The notes below the pieces were generated by a model that had not been told where the DNA came from, did no database searches, and worked only from the letters and a program-made list of their open reading frames with translations. Position numbers and translations under genes: made by a program. 64,000 bases of DNA, from assembly GCA_963797475.1 (NCBI GenBank), contig CAWCPR010000003.1, forward strand, positions 310,001 through 374,000, written 5' to 3'. This DNA is from CAWCPR01 sp963797475. Its GTDB lineage: Bacteria > Chloroflexota > Anaerolineae > Anaerolineales > UBA4823. Shown here one piece after another: positions 38,208 through 46,654 of this stretch. Numbering within the stretch: the stretch's first letter is position 1; every line of letters starts with the position of its first letter.

Positions 38208-39473
38208 ATGCTCGAAAAAGCGCAGAACATTTACCGGGAGTTCCCCGTAACCTTTTGGACGCTGATTGGGGCGTCTTTTATCGACCAGCTTGGTGGGGCG
38301 CTGGTTTTCCCGTTCCTGGCGCTTTACATCACCCAAAGATTCCACATTGGAATGATCCAGGTCGGGCAGTTATTCGCCATATTTGCTGTCGCAAGCCTGT
38401 TTGGCAGCGCTTTGGCAGGCGCAATGGCGGACAAGTTCGGCCGGCGCAAAATGATCCTGTTCGGTTTAATTTTCAGCGCCTTCACCAGTCTGATGATGGG
38501 CCTGGTCGATAAATTGGCGCTGTTTTACTTGCTGGCAGCGTTGGTTGGGCTGCTTTCGAACACTGGTGGACCCGCCCAACAGGCAATGGTCGCGGATTTG
38601 CTCCCCAAAGAGAAACATTCCGAGGGGTTTGGCATCTTGAGAGTGATCATGAACCTGGCGGTCACGATCGGCCCGGCCATCGGGGGAATTTTGGCGGCAA
38701 GATCTTACCTGTTTCTGTTCATAGGCGATGCAGTCACCAGCACGATCACAGCCGGGATCGTGTTCGCGGTGATACCGGAAACCTTGCCTGCCCCCAAGGA
38801 AGGCGAGCCGCCTCAGAGCCTGGGACAAACCGTTAGAGGCTACCGGCTGGCCTTGAGAGATTGGATCTTTATGACTTTCTTGTTGGTATCCGTACTTTCC
38901 ATCACGGTATATGTGCAGATGAACAGCACTTTGCCGGTATTCTTGCGGGATGTACATGGTATTTCAACACAAGGGTTCGGCTCCATGCTGAGCTTCAACG
39001 CCGGGATGGTCGTCTTATTCCAATTTTGGGTCACCCGGCGAATCTCCCGGCGCGCTCCCATGGCGCTGATGGCCTTTGGAACGCTGTTCTATGCCCTTGG
39101 GTTCGCTTTATACGGCTTTGTATCCAGCTACCTGCTCTTCCTGACAGCGATGGTCATCATCACAATTGGCGAGATGATCGTTGTTCCGACCTCCCAGGCG
39201 CTGGTCGCCCGGCTGGCGCCCGAGGATATGCGCGGCCGCTACATGGCGCTTTATGGGTTAAGCTGGCTGCTTCCCACCGCACTGGGACCGCTGGCTGCCG
39301 GGGTGATTATGGACCGATATGACCCCAATTGGGTCTGGTATGCATCCGGGATCGTATCGATGGTCGCGGTGAGTGGATATCTCTTTTTGTATCTTCGCGG
39401 CGGTGAGCGGGTAAACGCTCTGGCCGAAGTGGCCGCCAGCCCGCTCGCTCCGGAGAATGTTACCGGCGACTAA
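38208..39473 (+). CDS. Major facilitator superfamily transporter
   Basis: The 421-residue protein has twelve predicted helices and the MFS motif A in the helix 2-3 loop (GAMADKFGRRKMILFG), with a weaker copy between helices 8 and 9 (RRISRRAPMALMAFG). DLLPKEKHSEGFGILRVIMNLAVTIGPAIGG in helix 5 contains the antiporter-type G-P-x-x-G. It most resembles proton-driven multidrug or sugar exporters of the DHA1 type (YajR/MdtG-like). The palindromes upstream suggest regulation by a DNA-binding repressor. No substrate can be named. It converges on azlD with 35 bp between stops. Confidence 0.9.
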   Translation: MLEKAQNIYREFPVTFWTLIGASFIDQLGGALVFPFLALYITQRFHIGMIQVGQLFAIFAVASLFGSALAGAMADKFGRRKMILFGLIFSAFTSLMMGLVDKLALFYLLAALVGLLSNTGGPAQQAMVADLLPKEKHSEGFGILRVIMNLAVTIGPAIGGILAARSYLFLFIGDAVTSTITAGIVFAVIPETLPAPKEGEPPQSLGQTVRGYRLALRDWIFMTFLLVSVLSITVYVQMNSTLPVFLRDVHGISTQGFGSMLSFNAGMVVLFQFWVTRRISRRAPMALMAFGTLFYALGFALYGFVSSYLLFLTAMVIITIGEMIVVPTSQALVARLAPEDMRGRYMALYGLSWLLPTALGPLAAGVIMDRYDPNWVWYASGIVSMVAVSGYLFLYLRGGERVNALAEVAASPLAPENVTGD

Positions 39474-39508
39474 ACCGGTTACTGCCATGAAAGGGCGAGG
39501 CTCTGGCC

Positions 39509-39826
39509 TCAACCCAGCAATACCTGCAAAATCAGCAGTGCTGCCATCCCCACCGCAATCGTCAGGACAATATTCTTGGTGCGCCAGGCAACCCAGGCCG
39601 CCAGCAGGCCAGCCAGCAAGCGCGCGTTGGCTGGCGATAAGTTTAAGGTTCCTTCCTGCACGAACAATTCGGGGAAAATAATCGCAGTCAGCACCGCCGG
39701 CGGGACGAAGCGCAGCCCCCGCTGGACCACAAGCGGGATTTCCATACGATCCATAAGCAGAATGAACGAAAGGCGAATTCCGTAAGTGATCAGGCCTGCA
39801 GCAATGAAGACCAACCAAAGGTTCAT
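39509..39826 (-). CDS. azlD: Branched-chain amino acid export subunit AzlD
   Basis: AzlD is the small partner of the AzlC/BrnFE exporter for Val, Leu, Ile or Met. The ~105-residue protein has four helices with the AzlD features GLITYGIRLSFILLMDRM, VQRGLRFVPPAVLTAIIFPELF and ARLLAGLLAAWVAWRTKN. The frame extends to 39844, but ATG 39826 overlaps the azlC stop as ATGA, which fixes the start and shows translational coupling. Small size and pairing match BrnE/AzlD. Confidence 0.92.
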   Translation of the reverse strand: MNLWLVFIAAGLITYGIRLSFILLMDRMEIPLVVQRGLRFVPPAVLTAIIFPELFVQEGTLNLSPANARLLAGLLAAWVAWRTKNIVLTIAVGMAALLILQVLLG

Positions 39827-40551
39827 CTTTGCGCCTCGCTCCACAGCCCAACCAGAATGCCCACCAAAGAAGCGACCACAAGTCCAAGTCTATAAGGCAG
39901 GCCGTTCGCCAGCAGGGCGGTGATCCCGGCTGATAGCGCCGCCGCAATGCTGGGCCTGTCCTTCAAAGCCGGGACAACCAGGGCGATGAATGTTAAGGCA
40001 AGGGTGAAATCAAGGGACCAACTGGCGGGAATCTGGGTGCCTAAGAAGATGCCCAGTGCAGTGCTGGTCTGCCAGGTAGTCCAAAGGGTGAGACCTGCGC
40101 CCAGGAAATACCAATGCTGGTTAGGCCTGGCGATGACTGGCAGGGTTGAGCTCGCTTCCTGCGCCCCGACCGCAGCATCCTTTTGATAATTGGTGATCGT
40201 TACCGCGTAAGCTTCGTCGGTCAGTAAATAGGGCAACAGCCATTTCCAGGGGAGGGCGAGCCTTTTGAAATACGGCGCCAACGAGGCAGAGTACAGGGAA
40301 TGGCGCAGGTTCACAATCCCGGCGGATAACACAATCACCAGTCCCGGCGCGCCGACCGCGATCAATTGGGCAGCGACGAACTGCGAAGAACCGGCGAAGA
40401 CGACAGCCGACATCGCCTGGGCCTGGAGTGGAGGAATCCCGGCGCTCAAAGCCAATACACCGTAGATCATCCCAAACGGGATTACGCCGATCAGCAGGGG
40501 CAGCTCGGCCTTGAGGCCGGCTATGAACTCAAAACGCGCGGATGTCATCAT
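39823..40551 (-). CDS. azlC: Branched-chain amino acid exporter AzlC
   Basis: AzlC (BrnF-like, LIV-E family) is the large subunit of a two-part exporter in the cytoplasmic membrane. The 242-residue sequence shows PLLIGVIPFGMIYGVLALSAG, VVFAGSSQFVAAQLIAVGAP, VNLRHSLYSASLAPYFKRL, LLTDEAYAVTITNYQKD and LGTQIPASWSLDFTLALTFIALVVP, the standard AzlC blocks with about seven helices. The stop overlaps azlD. No Lrp-type regulator is next to it. The 84-bp gap to ettA shows no clear promoter. Confidence 0.94.
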   Translation of the reverse strand: MMTSARFEFIAGLKAELPLLIGVIPFGMIYGVLALSAGIPPLQAQAMSAVVFAGSSQFVAAQLIAVGAPGLVIVLSAGIVNLRHSLYSASLAPYFKRLALPWKWLLPYLLTDEAYAVTITNYQKDAAVGAQEASSTLPVIARPNQHWYFLGAGLTLWTTWQTSTALGIFLGTQIPASWSLDFTLALTFIALVVPALKDRPSIAAALSAGITALLANGLPYRLGLVVASLVGILVGLWSEAQR

Positions 40552-40635
40552 CGAAGCAGCCAGTTTTGATCCAACGCCACTTCATTGCGAGCAAAACTGG
40601 CAAAAAAAGCCAGTGCCTGCTCGGCATCGTACCCT

Positions 40636-42309
40636 TTAGCGGGTCAGGCTGCGATACTTAATGCGGTGCGGGGTTTCGGCGGCGATGCCCAGGCGGCGCT
40701 TGAGATCGGCCTCGTAATCCGTCCAGTTGCCCTCAAACCAGCGCACCTGGCTCTCCCCCTCGAATGCCAGGATATGGGTGGCGACGCGATCCAGAAACCA
40801 GCGGTCATGCGACACCACGACCGCGCAGCCGGCGAAATTCTCCAGAGCTTCTTCCAGGGCGCGCAGGGTGTTCACATCCAAGTCGTTGGTAGGCTCATCC
40901 AGAAGGATCAAGTTCGCGCCTTGGGTGAGCACTTTGGCCAGGTGAACGCGGTTGCGCTCGCCGCCCGACAACACGCCGACTTTCTTCTGCTGGTCGGAGC
41001 CAAGGAAGTTGAACGAGGCGACGTAAGCCCTCGAATTACGCTTGCGCCCACCCAGGTCGATCTGCTCCTCGCCGGCGCTGATCTCCTCCCACACGGTTTT
41101 CTGCGGGTCTAGAGTTTCGCGGCTCTGGTCGACGTATGCAAGGCTCACCGTTTCGCCGACTCGGACAGTACCCGAATCGGGTTTTTCTTGCCCGGTGATC
41201 ATGCGCAGCAGGGTAGTCTTGCCGGCCCCGTTTGGGCCTATAACACCGATGATGCTGCCAGGTGGAATCGATAGATCCAAGTGGTCGATCAGCAAGCGGT
41301 TATCGAAACCCTTAGATACTCCCTTAAAATCGATTACGATATCACCAAGGCGCGGCCCGGGAGGGATGTAAATTTCCAGGTCCTCGCGGCGGATTTCGTA
41401 CTCCTCCCCAAGCAGGTTCTCATAGGCGGTCACGCGCGCTTTACCCTTGGCCTGGCGCGCTTTTGGCGACATATGGATCCAATCCAGCTCACGCTGCAGG
41501 GTCTTCTGGCGCTTGCTTTCGCCTTTTTCCTCCTGAGCCAGGCGGTCTCTCTTTTGTTCCAGCCAGGAAGAATAGTTGCCCTTCCAGGGGATGCCAAAGC
41601 CGCGATCCAATTCCAGGATCCAGCCGGCGACATTATCCAGGAAATAGCGGTCGTGGGTCACCGCGATGACGGTGCCCTTATATTGCTGCAGGTGGCGCTC
41701 TAGCCAGGCGACCAATTCGGCGTCCAGGTGGTTGGTGGGCTCGTCGAGCAGGAGGATATCCGGCTCAGTCAGGAGCAGACGGGTCAACGCCACCCTGCGG
41801 CGCTCACCTCCGGACAGGACCGTGATGGCTGTCTCGCCAGGCGGGCAGCGCAGGGCATCCATCGCCATCTCCAGGCGGTTGTCCAACGTCCAGGCATCTT
41901 GCTTATCCAATGCTTCCTGGATGCGCGCCTGTTCGGCGATCAAGGCGTCAAAATCGGCGTCTGGATCGGCGAATTTCTCATTGACCTGCTCAAATGCCGC
42001 CAACAGCTCCATGATCGGGCGGACCGCCTCCTCGACAACTTCCTTCACGGTCTTGGTTGGGTCCAGCCAGGGCTCTTGCTCCAGCATCCCCACCGTGTAG
42101 CCCTTTGATAGGGCGATCTCCCCGCTATAACCCTCGTCCAGGCCAGCCATAATATGCAGCAAGGTGCTCTTGCCGGCCCCATTCAGGCCCAGCACGCCGA
42201 TCTTAGCCCCATAATAAAAACCGAGCGAAATATCCCGCAGAACCTGTTTGTTCACCGGGTACATTCGCCCAACTCGCACCATCGAATAAATCACTTGTTG
42301 ATCATTCAT
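40636..42309 (-). CDS. ettA: Energy-dependent translational throttle protein EttA (ABC-F)
   Basis: EttA is a soluble twin-ABC protein that binds the ribosomal E site and gates the first elongation step according to ATP/ADP ratio. The 557-residue sequence has two NBDs: the first with GLNGAGKSTLLHIMAG, VLSGGERRRVALTRLL and LLLDEPTNHLD; the second with GPNGAGKTTLLRMITG, VLSGGERNRVHLAKVL and LLDEPTNDLD. The arm and linker region (about 240-310, LEQKRDRLAQEEKGESKRQK, LDWIHMSPKARQAKGKAR) is the EttA-type P-site tRNA-interaction motif. Length and linker match E. coli EttA. It begins 10 bp after rnpB ends on the same strand, so it may be partly transcribed from the rnpB promoter. Confidence 0.95.
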   Translation of the reverse strand: MNDQQVIYSMVRVGRMYPVNKQVLRDISLGFYYGAKIGVLGLNGAGKSTLLHIMAGLDEGYSGEIALSKGYTVGMLEQEPWLDPTKTVKEVVEEAVRPIMELLAAFEQVNEKFADPDADFDALIAEQARIQEALDKQDAWTLDNRLEMAMDALRCPPGETAITVLSGGERRRVALTRLLLTEPDILLLDEPTNHLDAELVAWLERHLQQYKGTVIAVTHDRYFLDNVAGWILELDRGFGIPWKGNYSSWLEQKRDRLAQEEKGESKRQKTLQRELDWIHMSPKARQAKGKARVTAYENLLGEEYEIRREDLEIYIPPGPRLGDIVIDFKGVSKGFDNRLLIDHLDLSIPPGSIIGVIGPNGAGKTTLLRMITGQEKPDSGTVRVGETVSLAYVDQSRETLDPQKTVWEEISAGEEQIDLGGRKRNSRAYVASFNFLGSDQQKKVGVLSGGERNRVHLAKVLTQGANLILLDEPTNDLDVNTLRALEEALENFAGCAVVVSHDRWFLDRVATHILAFEGESQVRWFEGNWTDYEADLKRRLGIAAETPHRIKYRSLTR

Positions 42310-42319
42310 AAAGGACTCC

Positions 42320-42785
42320 CAGGCCAGTCTATAAGCCGCATTCTGTAGGCAGGCGTTTATTCGACTCCTGCCTGGCGATCATCTATCTGGGCCGTGCGTC
42401 TCCGTACGGCTCTAGCAGCCTACCCGGGACTGAGAGACGAGCAGCCTCTAACTCACCTGAGTGAGATCGTCCCTGCTTGGCCTTGCTCCTGATGGGGGTT
42501 GCCTGGCCGCGCATATTGCTACACGCGCCGGTGGTCTCTTACACTGGCAGGCCTGGCGGCCCGCTCAAGAGGCCGGCCTCCTTCCAACCTCCCACCTTTT
42601 CACCCTTACTGGCAGTCTCCATCGAGACGGCTGTAGCGGTCTGTTTCTGTGGCCCGATCCGGCAGGTTGCCCGGAAACCGGGATGCCCCGCCCCGGGTGT
42701 TACCCGGCATCATGCTCTAAGGAGTGCGGACTTTCCTCGACCCTGCAAACAAAGTTTGCAAAGCCGCGATCGCCCGACCGGCCTG
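42320..42785 (-). ncRNA. rnpB: RNase P RNA
   Basis: This is the catalytic RNA that trims tRNA 5' leaders. On the minus strand the conserved box GAGGAAAGTCCGCACTCC is present near the 5' end. ACAGAAACAGACCGCTACAGC-type sequence, AGGGTGAAAAGG and the terminal GCGGCTTATAGACTGG follow in the correct order. The two ends pair as P1: CAGGCCGGTC (5', 42785-42776) with GACTGGCCTG (3', 42329-42320), ten pairs with one G-U. The length of ~466 nt is longer than most type A RNAs, which suggests extra peripheral helices. A near-consensus promoter lies just upstream. Confidence 0.95.
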
Positions 42786-42793
42786 AGAATTTA

Positions 42794-42822
42794 ATGATAC
42801 TATCCCCAGGTCATTCCGTCAA
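42794..42822 (-). promoter_or_regulatory. Promoter of rnpB
   Basis: On the minus strand TTGACG (42822-42817), a 17-base spacer and TATCAT (42799-42794) precede the RNA 5' end by eight bases, exactly the distance expected for transcription to begin at the P1 helix. Confidence 0.85.
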
Positions 42823-42909
42823 TTTGAAAAGTTAGGCGCGGCGCATTTAGCGCAATCGATGCGAGCGATTTTTTCCCACCATGGGCGATATGTCGGGCGC
42901 GATTCTTTC

Positions 42910-42938
42910 TGGACAAATTCAGCGCCTTCATGTAAAAT
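42910..42938 (+). promoter_or_regulatory. Promoter of rpsT
   Basis: TGGACA (42910-42915), a 17-base spacer and TAAAAT (42933-42938) lie 58 bases before the TTG start of rpsT. Confidence 0.75.
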
Positions 42939-42995
42939 AATGTGCCTTTACCAGAATTAATCGGTTGTAAGGAATGCATTATTTGGAGGACCGCT

Positions 42996-43271
42996 TTGGC
43001 AAATATCAAATCCGCGATCAAGCGCAATAAGCAAAATGAAAAACGGCGGGTTCGCAACCGCATCTTCGCCGGCCGCGCCCGAACATTCGTTAAAAAGGCC
43101 CGCCAGGCGATCGGCGACGGCGAGCTGCAAGATGCACGCCAGGCCACCCAGGAGGCGATCATAGCCCTGGATCGAGCCGCCGAAAAAGGAATTATTCATA
43201 AGAACAACGCTGCCCGGCGCAAGAGCCGCCTGATGCGACGCCTTAATGAGCTCGAAAAGGCAGATGAATAA
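42996..43271 (+). CDS. rpsT: 30S ribosomal protein S20
   Basis: S20 binds 16S rRNA early in 30S assembly. The 91-residue basic protein reads MANIKSAIKRNKQNEKRR at the N-terminus, then helical KTFVKKARQAI-like and GIIHKNNAARRKSRLMRRLN segments, as in all S20 proteins. The frame is open from 42942, but the family start and GGAGG six bases upstream identify the TTG at 42996 as start codon. A non-ATG start is common for rpsT and is used in E. coli for autoregulation; the same may apply here. A perfect terminator follows. Confidence 0.95.
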   Translation: MANIKSAIKRNKQNEKRRVRNRIFAGRARTFVKKARQAIGDGELQDARQATQEAIIALDRAAEKGIIHKNNAARRKSRLMRRLNELEKADE

Positions 43272-43312
43272 TTCCACCGAAATTTAAGTTTTGAATCACC
43301 GGCCAAATCTGC

Positions 43313-43344
43313 CAGCGGGAGCCAGATGTGCTCCCGCTGTTTTT
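43313..43344 (+). terminator. Rho-independent terminator of rpsT
   Basis: CAGCGGGAGC (43313-43322) and GCTCCCGCTG (43330-43339) form a perfect 10-bp stem with a 7-base loop, followed by TTTTT. Confidence 0.92.
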
Positions 43345-43389
43345 GCGTGTTTTTATCGCTCCTCGCGCCTGTCGTTGTGAGGCGCATGT

Positions 43390-43535
43390 TATAATCGCTC
43401 CTCACGGACCAGCGTACCCACCTCACCCAGGTCGATGGCGGTGGAACCGGGAAACCCGGATTGGCGGCTGGACTGGCTGGCAAAACCCGGACAGGTGTGC
43501 GAAAACCTTCTCCCAGAGTTAACAGGTGGAAAAAA
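43390..43535 (+). promoter_or_regulatory. -10 box and structured leader of argS
   Basis: TATAAT (43390-43395) is followed by a ~135-base leader containing CCGGG-AAA-CCCGG (43448-43460) and other G/C-rich inverted segments before AGGTGG and the argS ATG. ATCGCTCCTC occurs twice (43355-43364 and 43394-43403). No known riboswitch class is recognised; a T-box was considered and rejected. Confidence 0.4.
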
Positions 43536-45344
43536 ATGTTCAGCGCCGAACAAAAGGCGATCGAATCCAAAATTCTAACCCACTGCAACGAAATCGGACT
43601 ACCGGCGCCAGAAGGACTGCAATGGAGCCCCATCCCTTTCTCAGGAGAATGGGGAATCTCGACTTCCTTTTTTCAGCTCGCCGCCCAGGAAGCACGCCGC
43701 AAAACCGGCGCCCCTGGCAAGCCCGTGCCGCAGCGCGCCCAAGAAATCGCCGCCGAAGTGGCGGAATATTTGGGCGCTCCCCCAGGCTTCAAGCGGGTCG
43801 AAGCGACGAAAGGCTACCTTAACCTGTTCTACGAAACGAGTGAATTCGCCCGCCGGGTTGTGGACGAGGTCATCGACCAGGGCCCGGATTTTGGGCGAGG
43901 GGCGCCCAAGAGCGACCGGATCATGGTCGAATACGCCCAACCCAATACGCACCATTCTTTCCACATCGGCCACGCCCGCAACGCCATCCTGGGCGAAGCC
44001 TTATCCCGGATGGTGGAATTTTCCGGATTCCCCACCATCCGGGCTTCCTACCCGGGCGACATCGGGCTGGGTGTGATCACAATCTTGTGGGCTTACCAGA
44101 GGTTTTACCGCGGCCAGGAACCAACCGGCGTGCATGAACGCGGCCAGTGGCTGTTGAAGATTTACACCGAGGCTACCAACCTGCTCGAGCCTAAAGAGAA
44201 CGAGACCCCAGAAGAACGCCGCCAGCGGGAGGAGTATGACGCTGAAAGGCGTGAGATGCTGCGCAAATGGTCCGCCGGAGATCCACAGGTTCGCGAGCTG
44301 TGGCGGGTGACCCGCCAGTGGAGTCTGGACGAGCTGCACGCCATCCTCGAAATGCTGGATATCCACATCGACGTGTGGTTCTTCGAGAGCGATGTGGACG
44401 AGATGGCGAAAGGGATCGTCCAGGAGCTGATCGATCTGGGCATCGCTGAAGATGAACGACCTGAAGGCCCGGTGATCGTAAAAATTGACGAAAAGCTGGG
44501 TTTAAAGAAAGAAAAATACCGTACAAATGTGATCTTGCGCAGCGATGGCACCTCGCTCTACCTGACAAAGGACCTGGCCCTGGCCAAAGTCAAATTCGAA
44601 AAATATCACGTGGACCGCTCGATTTATGTGATCGACGTGCGCCAGAGCCTGTATATGCAGCAGGTTTTCAAGATCCTGGAGCTTTGGGGATTCCCCCAGG
44701 CGGAAAAATGCTATCACCTGGGATACGGGTTCGTCAGCCTGCCGGAAGGCGCCATGTCGGCCCGTAAAGGCAGGCTGGTGCTGTTTAAATCCGTCGCCGA
44801 CGAGGCCGTGCGCCGGGTGTTGAGCGTGATCGCCGAGAAAAACCCCGATCTGCCGGTCGCGCAGCGCGACGAGGTGGCTTTGCAAATTGGCCTGGGAGCG
44901 CTAGTCTATGCCATGCTTTCCGTGGACAATAACAAGGATATCGTCTTTGAAATGGAAGCGGCGCTCAATTTCGACGGCCGTACGGCGCCCTATATCCAAA
45001 ACGCCCACGTGCGGGCCAACAGCATTCTGAGAAAGGCTGGAGATCTGCCGGCAAGCGCCAGCTTCGAATACCCTTTAACTACCCACGAGATCGAGTTGAT
45101 CGACGGGTTGTCTCGCTTCCCTCAGACTGTGCAGATGGCGGCGCAAGAGTACCGCCCTTTGATCATTGCTAATTACGCTTACGATCTGGCGAGCAAATTC
45201 CACAGCTTTTACCACGCCGTGCCCGTCATCCAGGCAGACACGGAAGCAGAGCGAGCCGCCAGGCTGCGCCTGGTTGCTGCGGCAAAGCAGGGCCTGGCGA
45301 ACGCCTTGAGGCTGCTGGATATCGCCGCGCCTGAAGTGATGTAG
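43536..45344 (+). CDS. argS: Arginyl-tRNA synthetase
   Basis: ArgRS charges tRNA-Arg. Class I features are YAQPNTHHSFHIGHARNAILG (HIGH in the form HIGH) near residue 140, the insertion domain, GAMSARKGRLVLF as degenerate KMSKS-equivalent near residue 415, and a C-terminal DALR anticodon-binding domain (YAYDLASKFHSFYHAVPVI). The N-terminal ~110 residues form the additional tRNA-binding Add1 domain in a shortened form. The length of 602 aa is normal. The frame is open from 43461; AGGTGG before ATG 43536 sets the start. The DNA methyltransferase gene follows 17 bp downstream. Confidence 0.95.
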   Translation: MFSAEQKAIESKILTHCNEIGLPAPEGLQWSPIPFSGEWGISTSFFQLAAQEARRKTGAPGKPVPQRAQEIAAEVAEYLGAPPGFKRVEATKGYLNLFYETSEFARRVVDEVIDQGPDFGRGAPKSDRIMVEYAQPNTHHSFHIGHARNAILGEALSRMVEFSGFPTIRASYPGDIGLGVITILWAYQRFYRGQEPTGVHERGQWLLKIYTEATNLLEPKENETPEERRQREEYDAERREMLRKWSAGDPQVRELWRVTRQWSLDELHAILEMLDIHIDVWFFESDVDEMAKGIVQELIDLGIAEDERPEGPVIVKIDEKLGLKKEKYRTNVILRSDGTSLYLTKDLALAKVKFEKYHVDRSIYVIDVRQSLYMQQVFKILELWGFPQAEKCYHLGYGFVSLPEGAMSARKGRLVLFKSVADEAVRRVLSVIAEKNPDLPVAQRDEVALQIGLGALVYAMLSVDNNKDIVFEMEAALNFDGRTAPYIQNAHVRANSILRKAGDLPASASFEYPLTTHEIELIDGLSRFPQTVQMAAQEYRPLIIANYAYDLASKFHSFYHAVPVIQADTEAERAARLRLVAAAKQGLANALRLLDIAAPEVM

Positions 45345-45361
45345 TTTCTGGGGATAAGGAC

Positions 45362-46606
45362 ATGCCATCCTTGCATTGGGCCTCCAAATCGCTCCCCGAG
45401 CCGGTACCTTCCACCCTGGAATTAGACAGCCTGGTTTACCCGCATGGCGCCGGTTATCCCGCCCGCGATCCCGTCGACCAACTCATTCTTGGGGACAACC
45501 TGGCGGTCATGTCAGCACTGCTGCCGGATTACGAAGGCCGTATCCAACTGATTTACGCTGACCCGCCTTTTCTCACCAACCGGCGCTACCCGGCGCGTGT
45601 TGGCCGGGGGGAGGATTCTCGCCGGCCGGAACGATGGAGGCTGGCGGAAGGCTATCCCGATCACTGGGCAGACAGCGATGATTACCTGGATATGCTCTAC
45701 CCCCGGCTGCATTTGATGCACCGCTTGCTGGCGCCCGAAGGCACCTTGTACCTGCACCTGGACTGGCACGCTAACCATTACGCCCGCCTGCTGCTGGACG
45801 AAATCTTTGGACCAGACCGCTTGTTGAACGAAATAATTTGGGTGTATCACGGACCTTCGCCCATACGCAGCGCATTCAACCGCAAGCACGATACCATCCT
45901 GGCATATACGAAATCCCGGGATTATATTTTTAACGTGGATGAAGTGCGCGAGCCCTACAACCCGAACACGGTGAAGACATTTGAGTCTTCACCGAAGGCT
46001 GGTTTCGGAAAGATTCCCGATCTCGAGCGAGGTAAGGTTCCGGAAGATTGGTGGTACTTTCCGGTCGTCGCCCGGTTACACAAAGAGCGCACCGGCTACC
46101 CAACCCAAAAGCCGGAGGCGCTGTTGGAGCGCATGATCCTGGCCTCTTCTAACCCCGGCGACCTGGTAGCCGACTTTTTCTGCGGCTCAGGGACGACACC
46201 GCTGGCAGCCTCTCGTTTGGGAAGGCCCTTCATCGCAGCCGACCTGGCCTGGCGCGCCGTGCACACCACCCGGGTTCGCCTAGTTGATCGCGGCTGCAGG
46301 CCATTTAAGATCTTGCGTGAGAGCCAGTTGCAGATCGTAAGAGAGATGCCCGTAAAAGACGGTCTGCGTTTTGAAGAAAATATGCTGCAGCTCAAAACGG
46401 ATACTTTGCCCGAAATTGACTTTTGGGAAGCCGATCCTGACTGGGATGGGAGCGTATTTCGCAGCGCAGCGCAAGCCAGCCGGCCTCGAGATGGCCAACC
46501 TGTCGCAGCCAGGATACAATTCCCGGAAGACGTTGAGACAGGGGTTATCTGCGCCAGGATTACCCAGGTTGACGGAGATCAGGTCCAATTCAGGCGGGGA
46601 AAATAA
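45362..46606 (+). CDS. Site-specific DNA methyltransferase, beta class (N4-C or N6-A)
   Basis: The 414-residue enzyme transfers a methyl group from AdoMet to an exocyclic amino group in DNA. Motif order is beta class: catalytic motif IV IYADPPFLTNRRY near residue 60 precedes the AdoMet motif I VADFFCGSGTTPLAAS near residue 265. LILGDNLAVMSALL leads in, and YPTQKPEALLERMI lies before motif I. DPPF (rather than DPPY) fits either N6-A or N4-C specificity. A C-terminal extension of ~120 residues after motif I is not assigned. No restriction gene is adjacent, so it is an orphan or epigenetic methylase. It follows argS closely and may be co-transcribed. Confidence 0.9.
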   Translation: MPSLHWASKSLPEPVPSTLELDSLVYPHGAGYPARDPVDQLILGDNLAVMSALLPDYEGRIQLIYADPPFLTNRRYPARVGRGEDSRRPERWRLAEGYPDHWADSDDYLDMLYPRLHLMHRLLAPEGTLYLHLDWHANHYARLLLDEIFGPDRLLNEIIWVYHGPSPIRSAFNRKHDTILAYTKSRDYIFNVDEVREPYNPNTVKTFESSPKAGFGKIPDLERGKVPEDWWYFPVVARLHKERTGYPTQKPEALLERMILASSNPGDLVADFFCGSGTTPLAASRLGRPFIAADLAWRAVHTTRVRLVDRGCRPFKILRESQLQIVREMPVKDGLRFEENMLQLKTDTLPEIDFWEADPDWDGSVFRSAAQASRPRDGQPVAARIQFPEDVETGVICARITQVDGDQVQFRRGK

Positions 46607-46627
46607 AAAAGCAGGCCGGTAGCCTGC
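46600..46627 (-). terminator. Rho-independent terminator of the response-regulator gene
   Basis: On the minus strand GCAGGC-TACCG-GCCTGC (46627-46611) is followed by TTTTTTATTTT. On the plus strand the same stem follows the methyltransferase stop at once and lacks a T run, so its main role is on the minus strand. Confidence 0.8.
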
Positions 46628-46654
46628 CCTTCCCCTTCTTGTAAGATTTCAAGA

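Noticed and set aside
43400..43535. Possible T-box in the argS leader (GGTGGAACCGGGA resembles the T-box antiterminator core)
   Set aside because: No room for a Stem I with specifier loop after the TATAAT box, no competing terminator, and the core has a mismatch at its end.
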